Below are positions 1-8,700 of a stretch of DNA of 64,000 nt, one piece after another. The stretch comes from an uncultured Eubacteriales bacterium (lineage in GTDB: Bacteria; Bacillota; Clostridia; Oscillospirales; Oscillospiraceae), in contig CABQNH010000006.1 of assembly GCA_902465435.1 (NCBI GenBank), positions 6,554 to 70,553 on the forward strand, written 5' to 3'. A model generated the notes under the pieces. It worked only from the letters and a program-made list of their open reading frames with translations. It had not been told where the DNA came from and did not search any database. Numbering within the stretch: the stretch's first letter is position 1; the number at the start of each line of letters is the position of its first letter. Position numbers and translations under genes: made by a program.

Positions 1-1
1 G

Positions 2-595
2 CATGACTACACCTGGGGCGCAGGCTGGATGTACGATGTGGACGGCTATTATCCCGGCAAGGGACTTTCCGAATGGAGCTTGGACGACGGCGACGTGCTG
101 ACGCTTCGCTTTACTCTTGCATGGGGCAAGGACATCGACGGCTTCGGCGCGACCGGCGGGCAGTACGGCGACCTGACGCAATACTGCTATGTCTGGCGCG
201 ACGAGCAGCGCAGGCTCATCGGTCACGATTTTGCGCAGACGGCGCGCGTCGAGCCGACACAGATGCAGGACGGCTATGTGGAATACACCTGCACACGCTG
301 CGGTGAGGTCGAGCGGGAAACGCTCCCGAAAACAGAGCCGGAGCCGACCGAGCCCACCGAACCTGACCCGACAGAGCCGCCGGAACCGACAGAACCGGAG
401 CCGACGGAACCGCCTCCCACCGACTCCGGCGCGTCGGGACGCTCCGCCGCGCCGGATGCACCGCACGCCGCTGCGCGCGGAAGAACAGAAGGAGAACCCC
501 CGCATGAAAAAGCTGAAAAGAATTCTGGCGATTTTGCTTGTTTTGGCGCTCTTGTGCGCTGGCTGCGGCTCGAAAACAGACGAACCGTCGCCTGA
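2..595 (+). CDS. DUF4430 (transcobalamin-like beta domain) surface protein, 5' end outside window
   Basis: The gene enters from the left edge; 197 codons are visible. Residues 1 to about 70 carry the aromatic/Gly pattern of DUF4430, the family that resembles the C-terminal beta domain of transcobalamin and intrinsic factor (GWMYDVDGYYPGKGLSEW, then an 'L.DGDVLTLRFTLAWGKD' pattern). A short Cys-pair segment (CTRCGE) and a Pro/Glu/Thr repeat (PTEP units, about residues 110-140) follow, typical of a wall-spanning stalk. No C-terminal membrane anchor or sortase motif is seen. The last ~30 codons overlap the next gene by 92 bp and read as low-complexity sequence, so the natural C-terminus may have been lost by frameshift. 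Role in ligand capture is inferred from family and neighbours. Confidence 0.75.
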   Translation, partial: HDYTWGAGWMYDVDGYYPGKGLSEWSLDDGDVLTLRFTLAWGKDIDGFGATGGQYGDLTQYCYVWRDEQRRLIGHDFAQTARVEPTQMQDGYVEYTCTRCGEVERETLPKTEPEPTEPTEPDPTEPPEPTEPEPTEPPPTDSGASGRSAAPDAPHAAARGRTEGEPPHEKAEKNSGDFACFGALVRWLRLENRRTVA

Positions 596-1523
596 CGCCT
601 CTGAGCAGACGCCCCTGACCCGCACCGTTTCGGGCTGCCGCGCGCTTTTGGGCAACAAGGGGAGCTGCCTGTCCGACACGGAAGCGCTGCCGGCCGGCTC
701 CTCCGTGTCCGACTGGCTTGCCCTCGCCCTTCGCCTGAGCGGCGCCGACGATGCCTACGAGGACTACCTTTCCGCGCTGCGCGACTCCGTCACCGCACGC
801 TGCGCCGAATCCGGCGCGCTGGACGCGCGCAAGGCCACGGAATATCACCGCACGGCGCTGACCGTGCTGGCGCTGGGCGGCGACCCCACCCAATTCGGCG
901 TCAAGCCGGACGGCACGCCGGTCGATCTGATCGCGGACGGCGTCTACGCCTTCGCGGGCGACCTGAGCGCGCAGGGCCTGAACGCGCCGATCTTTGCGCT
1001 GCTGACACTGGACGCGGGCGCATTTTCCGTGCCGGACGGTGCGAACTATGACCGGGGAACGCTTGTTTCGACCATTTTGGCGCAGCAGGAGGAATCCGGC
1101 GGCTTCGGCCTGATCCCCGGAGGCACGGATGTTGATATCACCGCAATGGCGATCTGCGCGCTTGCGCCCTATCCGCAGGCCGAGGCGGCCGTTGCGCGCG
1201 CGCTTACTTATCTGGAAACGGAAATGACCGATTCCTGCGGCTTTCTTTCCTACGGCACGGAAAGCGCCGAATCGACCTGTCAGGTCATCATTGCGCTGTG
1301 CGCTCTGGGGATCGATCCCCGCAGCGACGCGCGCTTCACGCGCGGGGAAAGCAATCTGCTGACCGGGCTGGAGCGCTACCGGCAGGCGGACGGGAGCTTC
1401 TCCCACGCGCTGGACGACGAGGAGGGAAACCTGATGGCGACGGAGCAGGCGCTTTTGGCGCTGGCCGCCATGGAGCGGCTGGCACAGGGTCGCCGCTTAT
1501 ACGACTTTACCGCACAGGAGTGA
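504..1523 (+). CDS. lipoprotein with prenyltransferase/squalene-cyclase-like alpha/alpha-barrel repeats (transcobalamin alpha-domain-like)
   Basis: 339 residues. The start at 504 is set by a purine-rich RBS (about 487-495) and a lipoprotein signal peptide: Lys-rich N-terminus, Leu-rich core, then CAGC with the lipidated Cys at residue 21. The mature part has repeats of the squalene-cyclase/prenyltransferase type, for example GGFGLIPGGTDVDITAMAIC and 'STCQVIIALCALGIDP'. This alpha6/alpha6 fold is also the N-terminal domain of intrinsic factor and transcobalamin, whose other domain (DUF4430) is encoded by the gene before it. It ends at the TGATG junction with the moxR gene. Likely a membrane-tethered ligand-binding protein; enzymatic cyclase activity is unlikely because no DXDD motif is visible. 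Confidence 0.72.
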   Translation: MKKLKRILAILLVLALLCAGCGSKTDEPSPDASEQTPLTRTVSGCRALLGNKGSCLSDTEALPAGSSVSDWLALALRLSGADDAYEDYLSALRDSVTARCAESGALDARKATEYHRTALTVLALGGDPTQFGVKPDGTPVDLIADGVYAFAGDLSAQGLNAPIFALLTLDAGAFSVPDGANYDRGTLVSTILAQQEESGGFGLIPGGTDVDITAMAICALAPYPQAEAAVARALTYLETEMTDSCGFLSYGTESAESTCQVIIALCALGIDPRSDARFTRGESNLLTGLERYRQADGSFSHALDDEEGNLMATEQALLALAAMERLAQGRRLYDFTAQE

Positions 1524-1528
1524 TGCAG

Positions 1529-2476
1529 ATGTACGAACTGGCAGAACGCATACAGAGCGAAGTAAAAAAGGTGATTTTAGGCAAGGACGCCATTGTGGAG
1601 AAGGTCCTGATGGCCATTCTGGCGCAGGGTCATGTGCTTTTGGAGGATGTGCCCGGCGTCGGAAAAACGACGCTGGCACTGGCCTTTGCGCGCACGCTCG
1701 GTCTGAGCACCAAGCGCATTCAGTTCACGCCGGACACCATGCCCTCCGACATTATCGGCTTCTCCTCCTATGACCGGGGCACGGACGCGCTTCACTATCA
1801 CACGGGCGCGGTCATGACGAACCTGCTTCTGGCCGACGAGATCAACCGTACCTCCAGCAAAACGCAGGCGGCGCTTCTGGAGGCCATGGAGGAGCGGCGC
1901 GTCACCGTAGACGGCACGACGCGTGCGCTTCCGACCCCCTTTGTGGTTCTGGCGACGCAGAATCCGGTCGGCTCAGCCGGAACGCAGCTTCTGCCCGCGT
2001 CGCAGCTTGACCGCTTCCTTCTGCGCCTGCACATGGGCTATCCCGACCGGGAAAGTCAGGTAGAAATGATGAAGGAGCGGCACCACGCCAATCCGCTCGA
2101 CGCGGTCTGCGCGGTCGCCGACGCCGACACCGTGCAGGCGCTGAGCAGCGCCGCCATGCAGACCCATGTCGCGGATGCCGTCTATGATTACATCGCCCGG
2201 CTGGTCGAGCAGACACGGACGCACGCCTATGTACAGCTCGGCGTCAGCCCGCGCGGCGCGCTGGCGCTTTGCCGCTGCGCGAAGGCCTATGCTTTCCTGC
2301 AGTGCCGGGATTATGTGCTGCCGGACGACGTGGCGGCAGTCCTGCCGGAGACCTGCGCGCATCGGCTCGTACTGAGCCCGAAGGCGCGGCTGCACGAATA
2401 TACGCCGCAGCAGGTGCTCTCCGAGCTGCTCGCATCCGTGCCGAAGCCCGATGTGCGCGCCTTCTCGCTGCGATGA
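1529..2476 (+). CDS. MoxR-family AAA+ ATPase
   Basis: 315 residues. Walker A is GVGKTT, Walker B LLADEINR, and the pattern 'LLEAMEERRVTVDG' plus 'ATQNPVGSAGT' is diagnostic for MoxR ATPases. MoxR proteins act as chaperones or assembly factors for secreted or membrane complexes and are normally encoded with DUF58 and transglutaminase-like proteins, exactly as here. ATG 1529 is preferred over ATG 1523 because AGGAG at 1516-1520 is 8 nt from 1529. Its stop overlaps the next start (ATGA), so the three-gene module is translationally coupled. Confidence 0.92.
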   Translation: MYELAERIQSEVKKVILGKDAIVEKVLMAILAQGHVLLEDVPGVGKTTLALAFARTLGLSTKRIQFTPDTMPSDIIGFSSYDRGTDALHYHTGAVMTNLLLADEINRTSSKTQAALLEAMEERRVTVDGTTRALPTPFVVLATQNPVGSAGTQLLPASQLDRFLLRLHMGYPDRESQVEMMKERHHANPLDAVCAVADADTVQALSSAAMQTHVADAVYDYIARLVEQTRTHAYVQLGVSPRGALALCRCAKAYAFLQCRDYVLPDDVAAVLPETCAHRLVLSPKARLHEYTPQQVLSELLASVPKPDVRAFSLR

Positions 2477-3594
2477 CGCGCGCCATACTTCGCGCGTGGT
2501 GCCTCACGCTGCTGACCGCATTGGCGCTTTTGCTGATTTACCTCTTCTCGCACAGCCTTCCCGCACTGGCGGCGCTGTGCGGACTTACGCTCTTTCTATT
2601 GTCTGCGCAGGCGCTTGCCGCGCTTTCCCGAAAAAAACTGACGTTTTCTCTTTCCCTGCCCACCACCGGCGAGAAAAACACGCAGCTTACCGGCCGCATC
2701 GTGTGCAAAAGAAATACGCGGCTTCCCCTTGGAACGGTTTTCTGCACGCTGACGCTGCAAAACGACCTGACCGGGGAAGCGGCAAGCCTGTGCGTCCCGC
2801 TTTCTAGGCAGGAGGCCGCGTTCTCCTTTCAGGCGCTGCACTGCGGGCGCATCCGCGTTCGGATCGCACGCGCACATCTGACAGGTCTTGTGCCTTTGCT
2901 CCCCATCCCGGCGGCGGCCGGGCAGGAGGCAAAGCTCACCGTTCTGCCGGAAACCTTTGCGCCAGAGGTGCATCTTCGCATTCCGCAGGCGCAGGTCGAG
3001 GACAGCACGGACTATGCGCCTGACCGCCGCGGGAACGACCCGACCGAGCCGTACCAGCTGCGTGATTACGCACCCGGCGACAGTCTGCGGCAGATCCACT
3101 GGAAGCTTTCCGGGAAGCTGGATCACCTCGTCGTGCGCGAGGCCGGCGCGCCGGTGCTGCGGACGCTGCTGATCCTCTGGGTGAAGCACGGCGATGCCGC
3201 GAGCCTGGACGCGCAGGCGGAGGTCGTATTCTCCGTCTGCCAGAGCCTGTGCAGTCAGGCGCAGCCCTTCTGCCTCGGCTGGACCGAAGCGGGCGGCCTG
3301 CAGCTCCGGGAAATCGGCAGCATGGAGGAGGGGCTTGCGCAACTCCCCGCACTGCTGCGCGCAGGCGCGGCGGAGCTGACGCTTACGGGCGACACGCAGA
3401 CGCACGGAGGAAGCGGCTTCGGCAAAATTCTGCTGATCTCCGACGGCATCCCCGAAGCGTTTGAGGCCTTTTCCGGCGCGGCGGAGCCGTCGCTGCTGCT
3501 CTGCACGACGACGCCGATCCCGACGGAGCTTCCCGCCGTTTTCTTTACCCCGGAGAATTATTGGACCGCATTGCGGCATTTGGAGTTTACATAA
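2473..3594 (+). CDS. DUF58 domain-containing membrane protein
   Basis: 373 residues. Two N-terminal transmembrane helices (residues ~5-50) precede a beta-rich region and the DUF58 signature 'YQLRDYAPGDSLRQIHWK' with 'VREAGAPVLRTLLI' after it, the start of a von Willebrand A-like domain. DUF58 proteins accompany MoxR ATPases. Start overlaps moxR by 4 bp and the next gene begins 2 bp after the stop. Probable role: partner of the MoxR ATPase in building or modifying the cell-surface proteins of this cluster (inference). Confidence 0.9.
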   Translation: MTRAILRAWCLTLLTALALLLIYLFSHSLPALAALCGLTLFLLSAQALAALSRKKLTFSLSLPTTGEKNTQLTGRIVCKRNTRLPLGTVFCTLTLQNDLTGEAASLCVPLSRQEAAFSFQALHCGRIRVRIARAHLTGLVPLLPIPAAAGQEAKLTVLPETFAPEVHLRIPQAQVEDSTDYAPDRRGNDPTEPYQLRDYAPGDSLRQIHWKLSGKLDHLVVREAGAPVLRTLLILWVKHGDAASLDAQAEVVFSVCQSLCSQAQPFCLGWTEAGGLQLREIGSMEEGLAQLPALLRAGAAELTLTGDTQTHGGSGFGKILLISDGIPEAFEAFSGAAEPSLLLCTTTPIPTELPAVFFTPENYWTALRHLEFT

Positions 3595-3596
3595 TC

Positions 3597-5741
3597 ATGA
3601 AATCACAGGGATTTATTCTGCCGCGCGCGCAAACGGCCGCGCACCCGCCGCAGCCTTGCGCATACCTTTCCGCGTCCGTGCTGTCTGCCGGAGCGGGCGC
3701 GCTGCTTTTCTCGGCGTTCGAGGGCGTCTCTCCCTGGCTCGCGCTTCTTGCGCCCCTTCTGTGCGCGGCGTTTCTTCTTTCGGTGCGCGTCGGAAAAAGG
3801 TGGGGCGCGCCGCTGCTGCTTGTGCTGCTGGCCGCGTACTGCCTTCTGCTGCACCGCGCCGTGCGTGCCGGGCTTCTCGGCTGCGCGAACGACATCCTGC
3901 GGCAGCAAACCGTGCTGACCGGCCGGATCCATCTGCCCCTTGCGGGCGGCGAAGCGGGAAAGCGGCTTTTCGCTCTCGTGCCCGGACTGGCACTGCTTTG
4001 CGCCTGGGCAACGGCGGACGCACGGCGGGGCCGCTTCGGCTTTGCGATCGTAAGCTGGCTTTTCTGCGTGCCCGGGCTGGCGCTCGGCTTTTTCCATTCC
4101 GATTTTGGCGCTGCGCTGCTTGCGCTCGGCACAATGCTCCAGCTCTGTCCGCTCTCCAAGCGGGCGCTGCCGCGCGCGCTGGCCGGGCTTGCGCTCTGTG
4201 CAGCGCTGGGCACGGCGCTTGCGCTTCCCCTGCGCGCCGGAACCGACAGCACGCTGCTTTCCGACCTGCGCGCCGCGCTGCACCGGATACGCTACGATCA
4301 GGGCGGCACCATGCCGGAGGGGCAGCTTTCCGATCTTGCCCCGTGGAAAAAATCCGGCGAAACCGCGCTGGAGCTGACGATGAGCGCGCCGCAGAAGCTA
4401 TATCTGCGCGGCTTCACCGGCGAGATCTACACCGGCACGAGCTGGACGCCGCTGTCCGGCGAAACGCTGGCGCAGGCTGCAGATTTATTTTATACCCTGC
4501 ACGACTCCGACTTTTACGCGCAGTGCCAGATCGCCTCGGTGCTGTCGCTGCTCGATCTGGACACAACGCAGACCGTGACGGTGCAAAACCGCGCCGCCTG
4601 CAAAAAATGGGCGTATCTTCCCTATGCGCTATCCGATACCGCCCCGCTTGATCCGCAAAAAATCGGCGACACCGGCACATCGGCACGGGCGCAGACGGCG
4701 GTTTATTCCTATTGCGAGGGCAGCGTTCCTTTGTGGTACACCGCACTTTCCGCGCTTACCGAGCAGCAGAATACTGCGGACGCCGCCCGCTACCTGACGC
4801 TGGAAGCCGCGTATCGCCGTTTTGTCGAGACGCAGTACCTGCAGCTCACGCCGGAGGCGGCGCAGGCCGCGCGGCTTCTTTTGGGCAAGGATATGCAGGG
4901 CAAAACGCTCTCTGAGATCCGGCAGGCGATTCTTTCCTGTCTGGATCGGCAGCTTACCTATGACGAAACAAGCGTGACCCGCTCCGGCGGGCGCGACTTT
5001 CTTACTTATCTGCAGGCAGTCAGCCCGCGCGGCTACAGCGTGCATTATGCAACGGCGGCCACGCTGCTGCTGCGCTATTGCGGCGTCCCGGCACGTTATG
5101 TCGAGGGGTACTTTCTCTCGTCCTCCGAGGCGGCGCAGTGCACGCCCGGGCAGCCCTACGCGCTGAGCGAAGCGCACGCGCACGCCTGGACGGAGTATTA
5201 TCTCGACGGGATCGGCTGGGTGCCCTTTGAGGTCACGCCGGGCTATCGGGACGACGAGGAGCAGGCGCCGGGCGGCGCGGCGGACGCAAAGCATTACGAA
5301 AATCCGCAGCTCCCGCCGCCGACGGTCGAGCAGCCGGAGCCGGAACCGGAGCCGCAGCCGCCGGCAAGCACGGCGGCGTTCCCCCGGCGTCTTGCGCTGC
5401 TTTGTGCCGCGCTGCTGCTTTGCGCGGCCGTCGTGCTTCTGCTGGTGCGGCGAATGCGCCTGCGCCGGGCGCTGCGCGCCATCCAGGCCGCGCCGCCGCG
5501 CGAGGCGATCAGCGGCTACTTCGGCTACGCCGATTACCTTCTTCGCCGCTCGCCGCTGCCGCTGCCGCCGGACGGCGCGCAGGCAGCGCAGCTGAATCAG
5601 GAGGCGCTGTTCAGCGCCCACGAAATGACGCAGGCGCAGAAGGACGCGCTGCACAGCTATGTGCAGGCGCTTCTCGCGCAGTACCGCAAAAGGAATCTGT
5701 TCAGAAGGCTCTATGACCGGGTCGTGCTCTGCCTGTACTGA
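3597..5741 (+). CDS. TgpA-like membrane transglutaminase-fold protein, catalytic triad degenerate
   Basis: 714 residues. Several N-terminal membrane helices (residues ~20-220), an extracellular transglutaminase-like core (~440-560), a Pro/Glu-rich stretch, then one helix (~600-620) and a cytoplasmic tail. The core has the family landmarks 'GYSVHYATAATLLLRYCGVP' and 'EAHAHAWTEYYLDGIGWVPF'. The position normally held by the nucleophilic Cys reads Ser (Ser481), His529 is kept, and the usual Asp before Pro-Thr is Glu (FEVTPG). It is therefore probably not a classical Cys peptidase or transglutaminase. Third member of the MoxR-DUF58-transglutaminase module; two bases separate it from the DUF58 gene. 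Confidence 0.87.
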   Translation: MKSQGFILPRAQTAAHPPQPCAYLSASVLSAGAGALLFSAFEGVSPWLALLAPLLCAAFLLSVRVGKRWGAPLLLVLLAAYCLLLHRAVRAGLLGCANDILRQQTVLTGRIHLPLAGGEAGKRLFALVPGLALLCAWATADARRGRFGFAIVSWLFCVPGLALGFFHSDFGAALLALGTMLQLCPLSKRALPRALAGLALCAALGTALALPLRAGTDSTLLSDLRAALHRIRYDQGGTMPEGQLSDLAPWKKSGETALELTMSAPQKLYLRGFTGEIYTGTSWTPLSGETLAQAADLFYTLHDSDFYAQCQIASVLSLLDLDTTQTVTVQNRAACKKWAYLPYALSDTAPLDPQKIGDTGTSARAQTAVYSYCEGSVPLWYTALSALTEQQNTADAARYLTLEAAYRRFVETQYLQLTPEAAQAARLLLGKDMQGKTLSEIRQAILSCLDRQLTYDETSVTRSGGRDFLTYLQAVSPRGYSVHYATAATLLLRYCGVPARYVEGYFLSSSEAAQCTPGQPYALSEAHAHAWTEYYLDGIGWVPFEVTPGYRDDEEQAPGGAADAKHYENPQLPPPTVEQPEPEPEPQPPASTAAFPRRLALLCAALLLCAAVVLLLVRRMRLRRALRAIQAAPPREAISGYFGYADYLLRRSPLPLPPDGAQAAQLNQEALFSAHEMTQAQKDALHSYVQALLAQYRKRNLFRRLYDRVVLCLY

Positions 5742-5793
5742 CCCATGCCAACCGCCCCGGCACACAGCCGGGAACCGTAAAGGAGGAACCCCT

Positions 5794-8700
5794 ATGACGC
5801 GTTTTCGAAGGACGCTTGCGCTCATCTTATGTCTGGCACTGCTCTGTCCCGTGCTGCCGGTCTCGGCCGCGGGTTCGGGCGGCCGCTTCTATCTGACGGC
5901 CTCGACCGCCGGGCAGACGCTGATCGCACCGGTCGCCGTTTCCTATACGGCCGGTCAGACCATTCGCGACGCGCTGCGCAGCAGCGGCTATCGCTTCACG
6001 GGAATTGACAGCGGCTTCATTACCGCGATCGAGGGCGTAGCCGGAAACTTCAATGTGTTTTACGACGGCGGCGCCTACGATCTGGACGCGCCGGCCGACG
6101 GCGTCACGGCGCTGCTCTTTACGGAGCTGGAGAACTGGTCGCAGGCGCTTCTGGATCTGACCGTCGCGCTGGGGCAGTTTAACGAGCGCACGGATCATGC
6201 GCAGAATTACCCGGCGGCAAAGCAGGCCTACGAGGACGCGCTTTCCGGGCTTCGCCGCGCCGATGCGGCGGCCGCGCAGCAGCTTCTTGCGCAGCTCAAT
6301 GCGGCGATCGACGCATATCTTGCCGAATTGAACGGAGAAAAATTCACCGTGACCTTAGACGAGCAAACGGGCACCGCCGCGCTTTTCCGCCTGACGGATG
6401 CCTACGGCAACGTCACGGAATCGACGCAGGGCAGCGTGCAGGTCATTGCAGGCGAGTACCGCTTCTGCGTCAGCGACGGCGCGTATAACCGCGCCGAGGG
6501 CAGTCTGACCGTCCGGCAGGATCTGACGCTGACCGTTCGTCTGCCGAAGGGGCATTGGTTTTCGGAGGTTTCTCTGCGCCATACGCGCGGAGAGGGCGAT
6601 TTTGCCTACCCTGCGGAGACAAGCGGCGAAAACCAAATGACCGTTTACGTCGCCGACCTGCGCACTTCGGTCTACCTCTATGCAAAAAAGGGGGCGGACG
6701 CGCCCAGCACCGCCGTCCAGCTCTACGGCTGCTATATCGGACTGAACGGCACGGATTACGCAGACGGCAGCATCAAATCCAACAACCGCAGCTGGGAAAG
6801 CTACCAGACGACGCTGCCTTCCCTGATTGCTGCGGATATGCAGGGGCGGCAGTTCCAGCTGGAGGCGCGCTGCGCCTTGGAGGACGGCTATACCCAGATT
6901 CAGTCCTTTGCCGTCACGCTCGTGCGCGTGCCGACGCTTGCATCGCTGACGGTCTCCGGCGACGGGACGCAGCTTCCGCTGGACTTTTCTCCGGAGGAAA
7001 GCGACTATCAGGTCACGACCGTCTCCGACACCCTTTGTTTTGCCGCGCGGCCCTTCGGCGACACGGGCTACCACGTCCTGTATCACGGCGGCGAGGCATC
7101 TGAGCTTCCCGTGGAGGACGGAACGCAGATCACGGTTTCGGTCCGGCATGACAACGGGCAGAGCCGCAGCTACCGCATTACGGTGAAAAAGGAGGCCGCC
7201 GTGCCGGTCAGCCTGCGCGTGCCGGGCGGCACAAGCGCCGAGGTGCGGAACGCGGCAGGCAGTAAAATCGCGCCGATCTCGGGCGATTCCTATCGCCTGA
7301 TCCCGGGACAGACCTATACCTATCTTGCAACGAAGGACGAAACCTCGCACACGACGGCGTCCTTTACGGCCGCAGACGGACTGGTCGTTTCGGTCGCGGA
7401 GCCGGAAACGGACGAGCAGCTTGCGGCGGTCGTCATGTACAACGGACTGAAGCCGCAAAACTCGCTGGAATACTCGCTGTCTCCCACCTTCGACTCTGCG
7501 CAGCACCACTACACGCTGACCGTGCCGGATGCAAACTCCTCGCTGTACCTTCAGGCAACCGGCACAAACGCGGCCTATACGCTTGCAGCCTATTACTGCA
7601 AGCAATCGACGGTGGTTACGACGAACGGCACCCCGACAAGAGTCTCCTTGACCGCGCAGGTCGATCCCGCGCAGAACGCGGTGCGTCTGACGCAGTGCGT
7701 CGCCATCGGCGGCAACGCCAATGCGCTGACGCTGCGCGCGGAAAAAACCGTCGGCGCGGTGCAGTATTATCAGGACTACACGGTTTCGATCGTGCGCCGC
7801 CTGACGCTTTCCGCACTGACGCTCTCCGAAGAGGACGCAGCTCTGCCCCTGACCGATGCGCAGGGCGCGGCCTGCTCCTTTGACCGCGACTGCACGGAAT
7901 ACCGCGTCAAGGTTGCGCGCAGCGCGCGCGAGGTGACGCTCGACGGCGCGTTCCAGAGCGTATACAACGAGACGAATCCCAACAGCGGCGGCTACCGCGC
8001 CACAGTGAACGGGCAGAGCTATGAAACGCTGTCCGCGATCTCCCTGCCGCTCGATCCGGAACGCTCGACGGAGGAGATTCTGGTCACGGTGCTTCATCGG
8101 GATGAGACGTCGTGCTCCACGACCTATCGCATTGTGGTGGAGAAGACGGATCCGGTACGCGTGACGTTCCAAACGACACCGTCGGACGCAACGGTCTTTA
8201 TGGTAAACGAACGCAGCGGACGCAGCGTCGTGCGCGAGGCGGACGGCAGCTTCGGCCTGACGCCCGGCGACCGCTATACCTACACCGTCACAAGAAACGG
8301 CTATATCGGCCGGACGCAAACGGGCTTCCTTGCGCCGCAGACGCCGCAGACATGCTCCGTCACGCTCGAGAAGGCGGCGGAGAATTCCAGCCTGCAGCCG
8401 CTTGACGCGCAGTGGCCCAGCTTCCGCGCGGATGAATATAACAACGGCGTCGTGTCGGCGCCCACGCCGATCCAGCCGGAAAACGCCGTTTTGTACTGGG
8501 CGACACCGTTAGGCAACGGCTATTCCTCCGACGCCTGCGGCTGCCCCATTTTGGTAGGCGACTACCTTTACACCTATGGAAGCGAAGACGGAAAGGGCTA
8601 TCTGTTCAAGGTCGACAAGCACACGGGGCGCGTGCTGGCCTCCGGCGAAATGGATCACAAATCCAGCTTCTCCATCAATTCGCCGACCTATGCCGACGGC

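Noticed and set aside
2..595. Sortase-anchored surface protein
   Set aside because: The PTEP stalk suggested it, but no LPxTG-type motif or C-terminal hydrophobic segment is visible.
216..1406. Long minus-strand ORF over the lipoprotein gene
   Set aside because: Arg/Ala-rich antisense shadow; the plus strand has signal peptide, RBS and repeats.
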